Origin: a virus
Strand: one strand, 5' to 3'
DNA length: 37,953 nucleotides
Virus record (IMG/VR): IMGVR_UViG_3300018428_000066
Location: 1-37,953 of that record
Positions within the stretch are counted from its first letter, which is position 1, and each line of letters starts with the position of its first letter. Positions 31,756-37,850 of the stretch are shown here, in pieces. The notes under the pieces were generated by a model. That model was not told the DNA's origin and made no database searches. It saw only the letters and a list, made by a program, of their open reading frames with translations. Made by a program: the position numbers and the translations under genes.

Positions 31756-32831
31756 GCTGCTGATACAGACTTGGCTTTTTCTTTTCGAAACATGACCTGC
31801 TCGAGGCGAGTCCTAAGATCCTTCTTTGCGTCTTTATCTGACTGATCAGTATGCTCTGCCCAAATCTTTATTAGGTCTGGCTCAGAGATCTTCGTAGCTT
31901 GCAGGAAGCTCGAAACAGGCAGATTCGCAGAAAACAGAATTTCAGACGCACCCACAGCGTCAAAGGAAGTAACACTTCCAGTGTTCCGCAACTTAAAACC
32001 AGGAACATCAACACCGTTCTCAAGCCTGCCTTTCGCAGTAGATTTAATACTTTTCGCGTACCGCTCGATAAACCCGACCAGCTCCATTTTTTCAGCCAAT
32101 TCTTCGTTAGATATATTCTCCATATCAGTTTCTTTATTAATTTCATCTTTGATTAATTTATAAGCCGCAGGGCAGTGTGCTAAAGCCTTGCAGTATTTAC
32201 ATTGAGCTGCGCCTGCAGTCATGGGTGCATCTTCTGCCTCAACCTCGATAGCTAACTTTTTCAGCTTCTCGGCTAAGATTTCCGACAGATCTCTGTGCAT
32301 AACACCCTGTGTCCACTTCCCTAATGCAGGTTGAAGAAGAGCCACCCTCACGCGTTTTACCTGAGGGTAGTTCTGCATCACCAAGGTAGCATAAACCTGT
32401 AACTGCTTATTTTTAGCAGCCTCCTCATACTGGCCGTAGAGCATCTTATAATCAATGACGCTAGCATCCTCTCCATCGACCTCCAAGTAATCGATCTGTC
32501 CAGAGAGGACGCCAACGCCCTGATCAAGCAACCACAAGCGAGCCTCGCGGACAACTTCCCCGCGTAACCCAAATAACTTAGTAACTTCCGACTCCATCCT
32601 TCGACATTCAGCAATGATATAAGCATGGCTAGAATCCATGATCTCATCCACAGGTGTTCCGTTTTCCATATATGAATGCAGCTCGGTTCCTTGAGTTGCA
32701 TCCGATGTGTCGTAATCCTTAAATTTCTGTGAGGATTTGAAGCGAGCTTTGCATAGCATGTTTTCGTAGACTGATGAACCCGACATTTTCGGGACACCCT
32801 TCCAAGCTCGAGCGTTTTTTACTATTCCCAT
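31752..32831 (-). CDS. Putative PD-(D/E)XK nuclease with iron-sulfur cysteines (DUF2800/AddB-Cas4 type)
   Basis: 359 aa. Active-site motifs: H52 (TELH), D114 (GQID), D127-Y-K129 (VIDYK) and Q143 (KNKQLQVYA), the order of RecB/Cas4-family nucleases. C27 plus C211-x2-C214-x5-C220 gives the one-then-three cysteine arrangement that binds a 4Fe-4S cluster in AddB and Cas4. A phage DUF2800-type exonuclease could make 3' ssDNA for the neighbouring Rad52-type annealing protein (10-base overlap). The C-terminal 130 residues are helical and may contact DNA or a partner. The cluster call is inferred from cysteine spacing. Confidence 0.75.
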   Translation of the reverse strand: MGIVKNARAWKGVPKMSGSSVYENMLCKARFKSSQKFKDYDTSDATQGTELHSYMENGTPVDEIMDSSHAYIIAECRRMESEVTKLFGLRGEVVREARLWLLDQGVGVLSGQIDYLEVDGEDASVIDYKMLYGQYEEAAKNKQLQVYATLVMQNYPQVKRVRVALLQPALGKWTQGVMHRDLSEILAEKLKKLAIEVEAEDAPMTAGAAQCKYCKALAHCPAAYKLIKDEINKETDMENISNEELAEKMELVGFIERYAKSIKSTAKGRLENGVDVPGFKLRNTGSVTSFDAVGASEILFSANLPVSSFLQATKISEPDLIKIWAEHTDQSDKDAKKDLRTRLEQVMFRKEKAKSVSAA

Positions 32832-33292
32832 CCCGATAGATCCGCCACTTTTTCATTTGCAGGCTTAGGTAATGCCCACTTAGGTAATTTAGGTGGGCTG
32901 ACAATCCTGCGATTTTCAACAGCCACCCAAGAGACTGGAAGATAGTAAAGGTACCTTCCGATCCCCCACTTAACAGCTGCGCGTTTAAATGCATCGCTGA
33001 TTCCACCCTTAACGCCCTCAATGTTAGTGTCCCCTGCCCCATCGACCTTAGACACCCACCCATCACCAATGTTTAAAGAAAGAGTACATAGGAGCCTTCC
33101 TGTTTTTGTCTCGTAGTAATCGTCAGACCAGTTCTCAAACCCAACGACGTCATCGAGTCGTTTCATTACGTCTCTCGCGTCAATGTAAGCTAACGCACTA
33201 CCTTTTTTGCCGTCTTTAGTCATTTGACCAACGCGCCAGTGTACCACCTTCTCCTCGAATGGAGCCTTCAATCCTTGATAAATATTTTTCAT
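32822..33292 (-). CDS. Rad52/Rad22-type single-strand annealing protein
   Basis: 156 aa. The family signature GGISDAFKRAAVKWGIGRYL lies at residues 96-115, and the N-terminal half contains YIDARDVMKRLDDVVGFENW (residues 36-55) and a strand pair (GRLLCTLSLNI). Such phage proteins form rings and anneal complementary ssDNA during recombination-dependent replication. It pairs with the adjacent nuclease, as in Red-like systems. It overlaps the HTH gene by 4 bases and the nuclease gene by 10. C-terminal residues 125-156 are Pro/Lys-rich, probably flexible. Confidence 0.88.
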   Translation of the reverse strand: MKNIYQGLKAPFEEKVVHWRVGQMTKDGKKGSALAYIDARDVMKRLDDVVGFENWSDDYYETKTGRLLCTLSLNIGDGWVSKVDGAGDTNIEGVKGGISDAFKRAAVKWGIGRYLYYLPVSWVAVENRRIVSPPKLPKWALPKPANEKVADLSGWE

Positions 33293-33498
33293 GCTTCTTC
33301 CAATTCTGTTAGTGCCTCAACTTCTTTTTTGAGGACGCGCTGATATTTCGAAAACTTTGTCTTGTAGGATTTTAAAACTCCTTTTTTGACTAAGTGTTTC
33401 ACACTACGAAATGAGTCAAAACCTAGCTTGGACGCTGCCTCTGTGAGGCTATAGGTGTCACTCAATTTCACAATTCTATTCACTTGTGTATCACTCAT
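33289..33498 (-). CDS. Small HTH protein, first gene of the early operon
   Basis: 69 aa from the ATG at 33498, preceded by AAAGG at a good distance; a TTG at 33534 would add 12 residues. Residues about 12-35 (YSLTEAASKLGFDSFRSVKH) match a MerR/excisionase-like winged or simple helix-turn-helix, and the rest is basic then coiled. Such proteins act as excisionases, replication initiators or regulators. As the first gene after the divergent control region it may bind the operator nearby. It is cotranslated with the annealing protein gene. Confidence 0.6.
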   Translation of the reverse strand: MSDTQVNRIVKLSDTYSLTEAASKLGFDSFRSVKHLVKKGVLKSYKTKFSKYQRVLKKEVEALTELEEA

Positions 33499-33576
33499 GG
33501 GAAACCTTTTGGCGGTTAATGCCACCTCAGTCAATAGATTAATTTAGCATATTGCAAAAAAATATACTAAAACACA

Positions 33577-33590
33577 ATTACAGGTGTAAT
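33577..33590. promoter_or_regulatory. Palindromic operator candidate
   Basis: ATTACA-GG-TGTAAT, perfect 6-bp arms and a 2-base centre, midway between the divergent 69-aa HTH and 73-aa genes. It is suited to binding of a dimeric repressor such as a ribbon-helix-helix protein. Position and symmetry are seen; binding is inferred. Confidence 0.55.
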
Positions 33591-33607
33591 AAGGTGAAAA
33601 TAATGTA

Positions 33608-33636
33608 TTGACATTAGTGGTATAAAATAATTTATA
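33608..33636 (+). promoter_or_regulatory. Sigma70-like promoter for the 73-aa gene
   Basis: TTGACA (33608-33613), 17-base spacer, TTTATA (33631-33636). The ATG at 33671 is 34 bases further on. The -35 is a perfect consensus; the -10 is moderate. A minus-strand promoter for the early operon should lie in the same interval but was not clear. Confidence 0.6.
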
Positions 33637-33670
33637 GTAGATCTTAACACGCTAATAATCCCTCACCATT

Positions 33671-33892
33671 ATGACAAAACCCGAAAAATCAATAGGCATT
33701 CGCGTATCAGACGAATGCTACTCTAAAATTCTAGCTATGTGCGAAAAGCTAGGAGGGATTCCAATAAACAATTTCGCACAAAACTCGATTGAGACCTGCA
33801 TTGAAATGCTTGAATCAAAAGATTTAACAACCCCGAAGTGGATAGCAGTAGGTCGTTATTCATTAGATTTTACGAAAGGAAAAAAATTGTAA
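33671..33892 (+). CDS. Putative ribbon-helix-helix repressor
   Basis: 73 aa. Starts TKPEKSIGIRVSDECYSKIL: a beta strand (SIGIRVS) followed by two helices (DECYSKILAMCEKLGG and NFAQNSIETCIEML), the order of a ribbon-helix-helix (Arc/MetJ/CopG) fold. Those dimers bind palindromic operators like the one 81 bases upstream. No Shine-Dalgarno sequence is present. It is transcribed away from the early operon, as expected for a lysogeny repressor or early regulator. Whether it is the immunity repressor is a guess, since it is small and no CI-like protein is visible elsewhere. Confidence 0.6.
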   Translation: MTKPEKSIGIRVSDECYSKILAMCEKLGGIPINNFAQNSIETCIEMLESKDLTTPKWIAVGRYSLDFTKGKKL

Positions 33893-33928
33893 GGGCAATA
33901 AACATAAAAGATTAATGATTATACTTAC

Positions 33929-33953
33929 AGTAAAGTATAGTACTTACTTTACT
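33929..33953. repeat. Inverted repeat after the 73-aa gene
   Basis: AGTAAAGTA, 7-base loop, TACTTTACT: perfect 9-bp arms. It could be an operator or terminator (no T-run follows). Confidence 0.55.
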
Positions 33954-33974
33954 CAATGCATTGCCTCCTTAAAT

Positions 33975-33996
33975 CCCCCCCCTATAGTCCCCCCCC
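33975..33996 (-). other. Two C8 tracts, G-quadruplex candidate on the minus strand
   Basis: C8, TATAGT, C8 on the plus strand. Read on the minus strand the two G8 tracts can be divided into four G3 runs with loops of 1, 7 and 1 bases, which fits the standard quadruplex pattern. Unusual in this A/T-rich region. Confidence 0.55.
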
Positions 33997-34042
33997 TTTT
34001 ATGGTTCCATGCCAACCATGTGAATGAGTAAATCCGTACGCT

Positions 34043-34070
34043 TTCACAAAACGCACATCGATTTTGTGAA
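34043..34070. repeat. Inverted repeat TTCACAAAA/TTTTGTGAA
   Basis: Perfect 9-bp arms with a 10-base loop, followed by TTTTT on the plus strand; a further half-site ACAAAATC at 34081-34088 pairs with GATTTTGT at 34060-34067. It may be a terminator or cluster of protein-binding half-sites. Confidence 0.6.
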
Positions 34071-34248
34071 TTTTTAATTTACAAAATCGGGCTGTAGACC
34101 GCATAAACACTAGGATTTTTCCGTTTGCTAAAGGCAGTTGGCTTTAGTCATTTTTTAAATACCTTAGCTAGGCACATGGTCTTACTGAGGGAAATGACAC
34201 ACCCATGTGTTAAATGTTGCATAAATTTGTGTCAAATATGTGCTAGGC

Positions 34249-34270
34249 GTAACCTATTTATCTTGATTAC
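34249..34270 (+). promoter_or_regulatory. GTWAC-type site before the 67-aa gene
   Basis: GTAAC, 12 bases, ATTAC (one mismatch). Nearly identical to the site before the receptor-binding gene. Contains the -35 of the adjacent promoter. Confidence 0.65.
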
Positions 34271-34291
34271 TTTACAGAAATTGGTTAATAT
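34263..34291 (+). promoter_or_regulatory. Sigma70-like promoter of the 67-aa gene
   Basis: TTGATT (34263-34268), 17-base spacer, TAATAT (34286-34291), 12 bases before the ATG at 34304. Same layout as the promoter at 27088-27116. Confidence 0.5.
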
Positions 34292-34303
34292 ATTGATAAT
34301 CAA

Positions 34304-34507
34304 ATGACATATGCACTGACATATGGGGAATATGCACCTGATACCCTTGGGGTAACAGTACAAGATCGCATACGTTCATTAGAGCAATGGCGTAACCTCT
34401 GCATAGACGTTGAAACAGACGCCCGCAGAAAAGCAGATCAAGCAAGTGAAGATATTAGGAGGCTAAAAAAACCTAGTATCGAAGAGGCTCAAGATGATGA
34501 GCTGTGA
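34304..34507 (+). CDS. Hypothetical protein, possible regulator
   Basis: 67 aa, helical C-terminal half (LEQWRNLCIDVETDARRKADQASEDIRRLK) with alternating acidic and basic residues. The N-terminal 20 residues (MTYALTYGEYAPDTLGVTVQ) are beta-like. No family is recognised. It has its own promoter-like region with a GTWAC-type site almost the same as that of the receptor-binding gene, so it may be coregulated with it. It runs towards the HNH gene, 34 bases away, with no clear terminator between. Confidence 0.55.
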   Translation: MTYALTYGEYAPDTLGVTVQDRIRSLEQWRNLCIDVETDARRKADQASEDIRRLKKPSIEEAQDDEL

Positions 34508-34541
34508 ACATATCTTGCTCGTTATGGTTACATTATTGATT

Positions 34542-34838
34542 TTAATCGACGTATCGGTCTAGTAAAAAGCCATTTTCCCTTGCCCAAATCGGATTCTTAT
34601 GGATCCGATCATGGCAACTTCGGCACGTAGCCAACCAAGTATCCTCATCTAGGTAGTACTTACCTCGGCCTTTTCGATGATGAACGTCTTTGCTTTTTTC
34701 TTTTCCACAAACCTCGCATAATGGCAATGTGGCTAGGAAGTTCAATCGCTTCCGAGAGTATTCTTTCAAATCGGCTTGTCTTTTCTTCGATACCCTCTTC
34801 ATGGGCTTTTTTCTTTTTAGAGGTACGTTTCTTTTCAT
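34542..34838 (-). CDS. HNH endonuclease
   Basis: 98 aa. Cysteine pairs C41-x2-C44 (CEVC) and C72-x2-C75 (CRSC) bind structural zinc. Between them lies VHHRKGRG with H53-H54, and H80 completes the HNH active site. Strongly basic N-terminus (KRKKPMKRVSKKRQ). Many phages encode one next to the terminase, where it helps packaging cleavage; here it is far from the terminase on a linear map, at the end of the 34.5-37.7 kb cluster. It overlaps the 62-aa gene by 4 bases. The role is inferred. Confidence 0.85.
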   Translation of the reverse strand: MKRNVPLKRKKPMKRVSKKRQADLKEYSRKRLNFLATLPLCEVCGKEKSKDVHHRKGRGKYYLDEDTWLATCRSCHDRIHKNPIWARENGFLLDRYVD

Positions 34839-35023
34839 TCTGCATATATGTCTATAAAACTCCTAATTTGAGGCATGACCGAAAACACGTATTCATGCCC
34901 TAGTTCGTAAAAGTAAAAAAAGGTTTTCCAGTCGAAGCTTTCACCCACTACTTCCGCGATGATGAGCGTTTCTTCCGACTGCCAGATGAATGTATGGATT
35001 CTGTTCTGAGCCACCTGTTCCAT
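34835..35023 (-). CDS. Hypothetical small protein
   Basis: 62 aa. Aromatic-rich middle (WKTFFYFYELGHEYVFSV) after a short hydrophobic strand (ETLIIAEVVG). No membrane segment is strong enough to call. It overlaps the 89-aa gene by 76 bases and the HNH gene by 4. A long overlap makes one of the two frames less certain, but both have gene-like ends. Function unknown. Confidence 0.4.
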   Translation of the reverse strand: MEQVAQNRIHTFIWQSEETLIIAEVVGESFDWKTFFYFYELGHEYVFSVMPQIRSFIDIYAE

Positions 35024-35217
35024 TCATTACACAATAACCTGGCATCACTCTCATTGTCGGCCTTTCTTCCGAATTTCGGCAAATCTCCATTTTTTGCTAA
35101 TCTAAGCCCGATATTTTGATAACCCATTAGCTCTGAGAAGAATTTAATATCCCAACCCGTACCACCTGCAACCGCTCGAAACTCGCGGATGTAATCGGGC
35201 GCTTTTACGCCCTTCAT
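34948..35217 (-). CDS. Hypothetical protein
   Basis: 89 aa. Start ATGA overlaps the stop of the 84-aa gene. Residues 1-60 look like a small folded domain (KGVKAPDYIREFRAVAGGTG, FFSELMGYQNIGLRLAKNGD), and the last 15 residues are Ser/Lys/Arg-rich (SGSRKKRSSSRK), which may be an artefact of overlap with the next frame. No family is recognised. Confidence 0.5.
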   Translation of the reverse strand: MKGVKAPDYIREFRAVAGGTGWDIKFFSELMGYQNIGLRLAKNGDLPKFGRKADNESDARLLCNEWNRWLRTESIHSSGSRKKRSSSRK

Positions 35218-35468
35218 TTCTTTCCAACCAATTCTATTTTTACATCAATATTTTCTAGCCCTTTAGGGGCTAGGGCTTTCACTTCAAGTTTAAGAAGTGA
35301 TTTTACTGCCTCTTCCAGTTCGTCAAATAGTCCAATCTCGTTTCTCCACTGATCCCCTTCGAGTTTTATTTCCCTGTCCATAACGAACACGCTCAAGCCA
35401 CGACTCCGGATCATACCCAGACCATCCGATGGCTTTTCCATAATTAAGTCTTCCCCAGCATTCTTCAT
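35214..35468 (-). CDS. Hypothetical protein overlapping the 137-aa gene
   Basis: 84 aa from the first ATG; ATGs at 35441, 35414 and 35381 are alternatives and the last gives a 55-residue protein that keeps the best-looking part (MDREIKLEGDQWRNEIGLFD, then ELEEAVKSLLKLEVKALAPK). The overlap with the 137-aa gene is 146 bases from the first start and 59 from the last, so a later start may be correct. No family is recognised; beta/alpha small domain. Confidence 0.4.
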   Translation of the reverse strand: MKNAGEDLIMEKPSDGLGMIRSRGLSVFVMDREIKLEGDQWRNEIGLFDELEEAVKSLLKLEVKALAPKGLENIDVKIELVGKK

Positions 35469-35736
35469 AAACTAAGTTCGAGAAAGGTGTATAGCATCCA
35501 CACCCCCGAGTTGAATTATCAAAAGGCTTACACCTTTTAAGCTCGGCATCGAATATCGGGCATCTGAGGCAAACTTTATATCTGCGTTTCCACTCTAAAC
35601 GATCAATCTCCTTAGCTAGCAACCAATAAGGAAGAACCTTCCATATGGCGTTAGCTAAAATAAAAAATACTGCTACTGAGCTAAGCTCGCCCTTCTCCCG
35701 ATAAATTACTTTTAGAAACTCCTTTATTCTCTTCAT
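35323..35736 (-). CDS. Membrane-associated, cysteine-rich small protein
   Basis: 137 aa. Residues about 19-40 are hydrophobic and may be a membrane helix (SSVAVFFILANAIWKVLPYWLL). Six cysteines follow at 56, 59, 69, 79, 81 and 93 in the pattern CxxCPxF...C...GCGCY...CWG, suggesting a zinc-binding knuckle as in several phage proteins with CxxC...CGC patterns. The start overlaps the 654-aa gene in an ATGA arrangement. It could be a lysis or membrane accessory. The C-terminal part overlaps the 84-aa gene. Confidence 0.6.
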   Translation of the reverse strand: MKRIKEFLKVIYREKGELSSVAVFFILANAIWKVLPYWLLAKEIDRLEWKRRYKVCLRCPIFDAELKRCKPFDNSTRGCGCYTPFSNLVYEECWGRLNYGKAIGWSGYDPESWLERVRYGQGNKTRRGSVEKRDWTI

Positions 35737-37697
35737 GCAAAGGAAGGAGCATCATTTTCAGTAAAGCTTATTCCGCTAGTCCTCTTATCTTCTTGCTGAG
35801 GTTTTGGGTCGGGGGCATTTGGCACAGGTAGTGCCTTCGGATGGCTATCTATCGGGTTCTCAATATTTTCCTCTTTGACTACTACTTGTTTCTTATTACC
35901 ACCACCCTGCTTCTCGGCAAAATTTTCGCCTAGTGAAGAGCTGTCAGCTTTTGTGCTTGTTAATGGTACATTGCTACCACCTTGCCCAGGTGCAGTACCA
36001 GGTGGCATACTCATGGGAGCAGCTGCCATAAATTGAGCATCTGACAACAGGTTCTCGGCACCAGCTTCTGAAAGAGCTTCCATGAGTGTGGAAACCCCAC
36101 CCTTCTCAAGCAGCTTAGCCTGACCATCGGCAGTGTTCATGTCATAAGTTTGACCACTGTATGCAACGGTGCCGCCACCCACAGATTTTACACCTTGTGT
36201 GTTTCTGCCATCATTTTTGTTTTTATTACCCACCATATTTATGGGGTTCCTTTTTCTCTGGGGAGGTCTTCTAGATGAGCTACTACCACTTCCTCCACCA
36301 CCACCACCACCGCCACCACTACCAGTAGCATTAAAACTTACCTTATCGGCTCCAAAGGTGTCTACTGCCAAGCTCATGGGTACTGACAAAGCATTGCCTA
36401 AAAGCTCTACAGGCGCGCCAAGTAAGCCCCTTGCCCCATCTAAAGCAACATCCCAATTTCCTGTTATGCCACCACCAATAGTATTGGCTATGTCATCAGG
36501 CACATTCCAGATCAAACTATTCAAGGTTCTTGCACCTGGTTGACCATCACTAGTCAGCCCATCCCCAAATAAATAATCACCTGTCTTGTTTATTAACCCG
36601 CCAAAGTTTCTAATCCCTGAACCCAAGAAGTTGTCACCTGCTTTTTCACCGAGCCAATTGATACCACCTGCAAGACCATCGGTGACCATATTCAACGGTT
36701 TAAGAACTAAACCAGTACCTTGTTGTAGTAAGTCAGTACCTCGGTCAAAATATCCAAGTAGGGTCTCACCTCGTTTAGGAGTAAACACCATTCCTTGAGC
36801 AGCATATCTCTCATAGCCAACTGGCATCCCATTTATATCAAGCCTACCACCATTCTGAGCCAATAAAGCCTCTGTGTTTCTTGCCCCAGCCTCTAGCTGA
36901 GCAGGTGTGTAGTTCTTGGTGTAATCTAAAGCTCTCTGCTCAGTTAAACTAATATTTGGATCTCTACTACCAGAAATAGTGTTAGCTAAATCATTTCCAG
37001 CCATCACTACTTTCGAGTCTTTCTGACCACCTATCCAATCACTAGCATCATTATTGCCTGCCCAATCTCTACCATCAGTTTCAACTTTTAAAGCTTCAGT
37101 CCCGGTGTACTCAGCTGCAATAAGCTCATTCTGAAGAGATATCATCTCAGCTAACTCTGCGTCTGAGTAGTTCTCAGCGTTATCTGTGGTCTCCGTTGCT
37201 AAATAATCAATTGCATCGGTAGAACTAAAGTTAGCTACATTCCCATCCCGATCTATGTCAATTAAGCCGAGACCCTCAAGTACATCAACCTCTCCACTAT
37301 CTAACTCCAGGACATCATCTATGACCGACTGAATCTCATCTGCATTGTTAAAGTCAGAATAGTTAATGTCGTCTGTGTAATATGCTACAGAATCAAATAA
37401 AAAGTCAGTGTCTAAACCATGAAAGCCGAGATTCGTGTCAAGACCACCATAGTTATCATTTATCAGACCCTGTGCGAATGTCTGATCAGCCACATCCAGC
37501 CCGATGTTGGAAATATTATCAAACTGATAACTGTCCGAGTTCCAAAATGAATCATTAAACACATCGTTTACATCGTTCTGTATGCTCGATGACTGCATCC
37601 ATGATGTATCTACAGGATCAACATCCACACTCGTTGAGTTGTAGTCATCTAAAAAGCTAGATAACTCCCTTGAGTAATTATTCTCTATATCTGCCAT
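35733..37697 (-). CDS. Large putative virion protein, Gly-rich
   Basis: 654 aa. The N-terminal 160 residues are Asp/Ser/Asn-rich and acidic (DVDPVDTSWMQ, DVNDVFNDSFWN). The middle has several short hydrophobic Gly-rich helices (residues about 300-450: GLVLKPLNMVTDGLAGGI, then LLGAPVELLGNALSVPMSLAV). A run of nine Gly precedes SGSSSSRRPPQRKRN (about residue 460), and the C-terminus is Pro/Lys-rich and disordered. Large proteins with this mix are often internal virion or ejection proteins that insert into membranes, but no motif proves it. The start lacks a Shine-Dalgarno sequence and lies 4 bases from a GTWAC-type site. Confidence 0.6.
   Translation of the reverse strand: MADIENNYSRELSSFLDDYNSTSVDVDPVDTSWMQSSSIQNDVNDVFNDSFWNSDSYQFDNISNIGLDVADQTFAQGLINDNYGGLDTNLGFHGLDTDFLFDSVAYYTDDINYSDFNNADEIQSVIDDVLELDSGEVDVLEGLGLIDIDRDGNVANFSSTDAIDYLATETTDNAENYSDAELAEMISLQNELIAAEYTGTEALKVETDGRDWAGNNDASDWIGGQKDSKVVMAGNDLANTISGSRDPNISLTEQRALDYTKNYTPAQLEAGARNTEALLAQNGGRLDINGMPVGYERYAAQGMVFTPKRGETLLGYFDRGTDLLQQGTGLVLKPLNMVTDGLAGGINWLGEKAGDNFLGSGIRNFGGLINKTGDYLFGDGLTSDGQPGARTLNSLIWNVPDDIANTIGGGITGNWDVALDGARGLLGAPVELLGNALSVPMSLAVDTFGADKVSFNATGSGGGGGGGGGSGSSSSRRPPQRKRNPINMVGNKNKNDGRNTQGVKSVGGGTVAYSGQTYDMNTADGQAKLLEKGGVSTLMEALSEAGAENLLSDAQFMAAAPMSMPPGTAPGQGGSNVPLTSTKADSSSLGENFAEKQGGGNKKQVVVKEENIENPIDSHPKALPVPNAPDPKPQQEDKRTSGISFTENDAPSFA
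36292..36324 (-). repeat. CCA/GGT microsatellite encoding poly-Gly
   Basis: A run of nearly uninterrupted GGT codons encoding nine glycines in the 654-aa protein; length variation by slippage is expected. Confidence 0.6.
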
Positions 37698-37701
37698 CCT
37701 A

Positions 37702-37723
37702 GTTACCTAATTTACTTGGTTAC
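37702..37723 (-). promoter_or_regulatory. GTWAC-N12-GTWAC site before the 654-aa gene
   Basis: Exact match on the minus strand (GTAAC, 12 bases, GTAAC), ending 4 bases before the ATG at 37697. Confidence 0.7.
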
Positions 37724-37826
37724 AAGGTTTTCGTCAAATCCCATTAGTTCCAGATTTAGGAAAGTTCAGAAAAGGTGGATATAATTGTATATGACGCCAG
37801 GTTGCTTCCCCCCCGGCACCCCCTTT

Positions 37827-37850
37827 GTAACCTAATGCCTATTAGGTAAC
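37827..37850. promoter_or_regulatory. Variant GTWAC-N14-GTWAC site
   Basis: GTAAC, 14 bases, GTAAC, with a CCTAAT/ATTAGG inverted repeat inside. The spacing differs by two bases from the other eight sites and no gene start adjoins it, so it may be a decoy, a relic, or a site for a gene beyond the window. Confidence 0.5.

Larger units (their letters stand above)
33893..34303. other. 411-base non-coding control region with inverted repeats
   Basis: No convincing gene on either strand. It contains an inverted repeat at 33929-33953, two C8 tracts at 33975-33996, an inverted repeat at 34043-34070 with a third related half-site at 34081-34088, and a GTWAC-type site plus promoter at 34249-34291. 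Candidate origin or regulatory hub; no origin signature was proven. Confidence 0.5.

Noticed and set aside
34125-34307. 60-codon plus-strand frame before the 67-aa gene
   Set aside because: It covers the inverted-repeat and promoter region, is Cys/Leu/Ile-rich without a ribosome binding site, and ends over the next start.
36169-36543. Plus-strand frame with poly-Pro
   Set aside because: Reverse complement of the poly-Gly tract in the 654-aa gene; no other support.
37808-37823. C-tracts near the right end as a cos site
   Set aside because: No symmetry typical of cos and the terminase genes lie far away, so only noted as a composition oddity.
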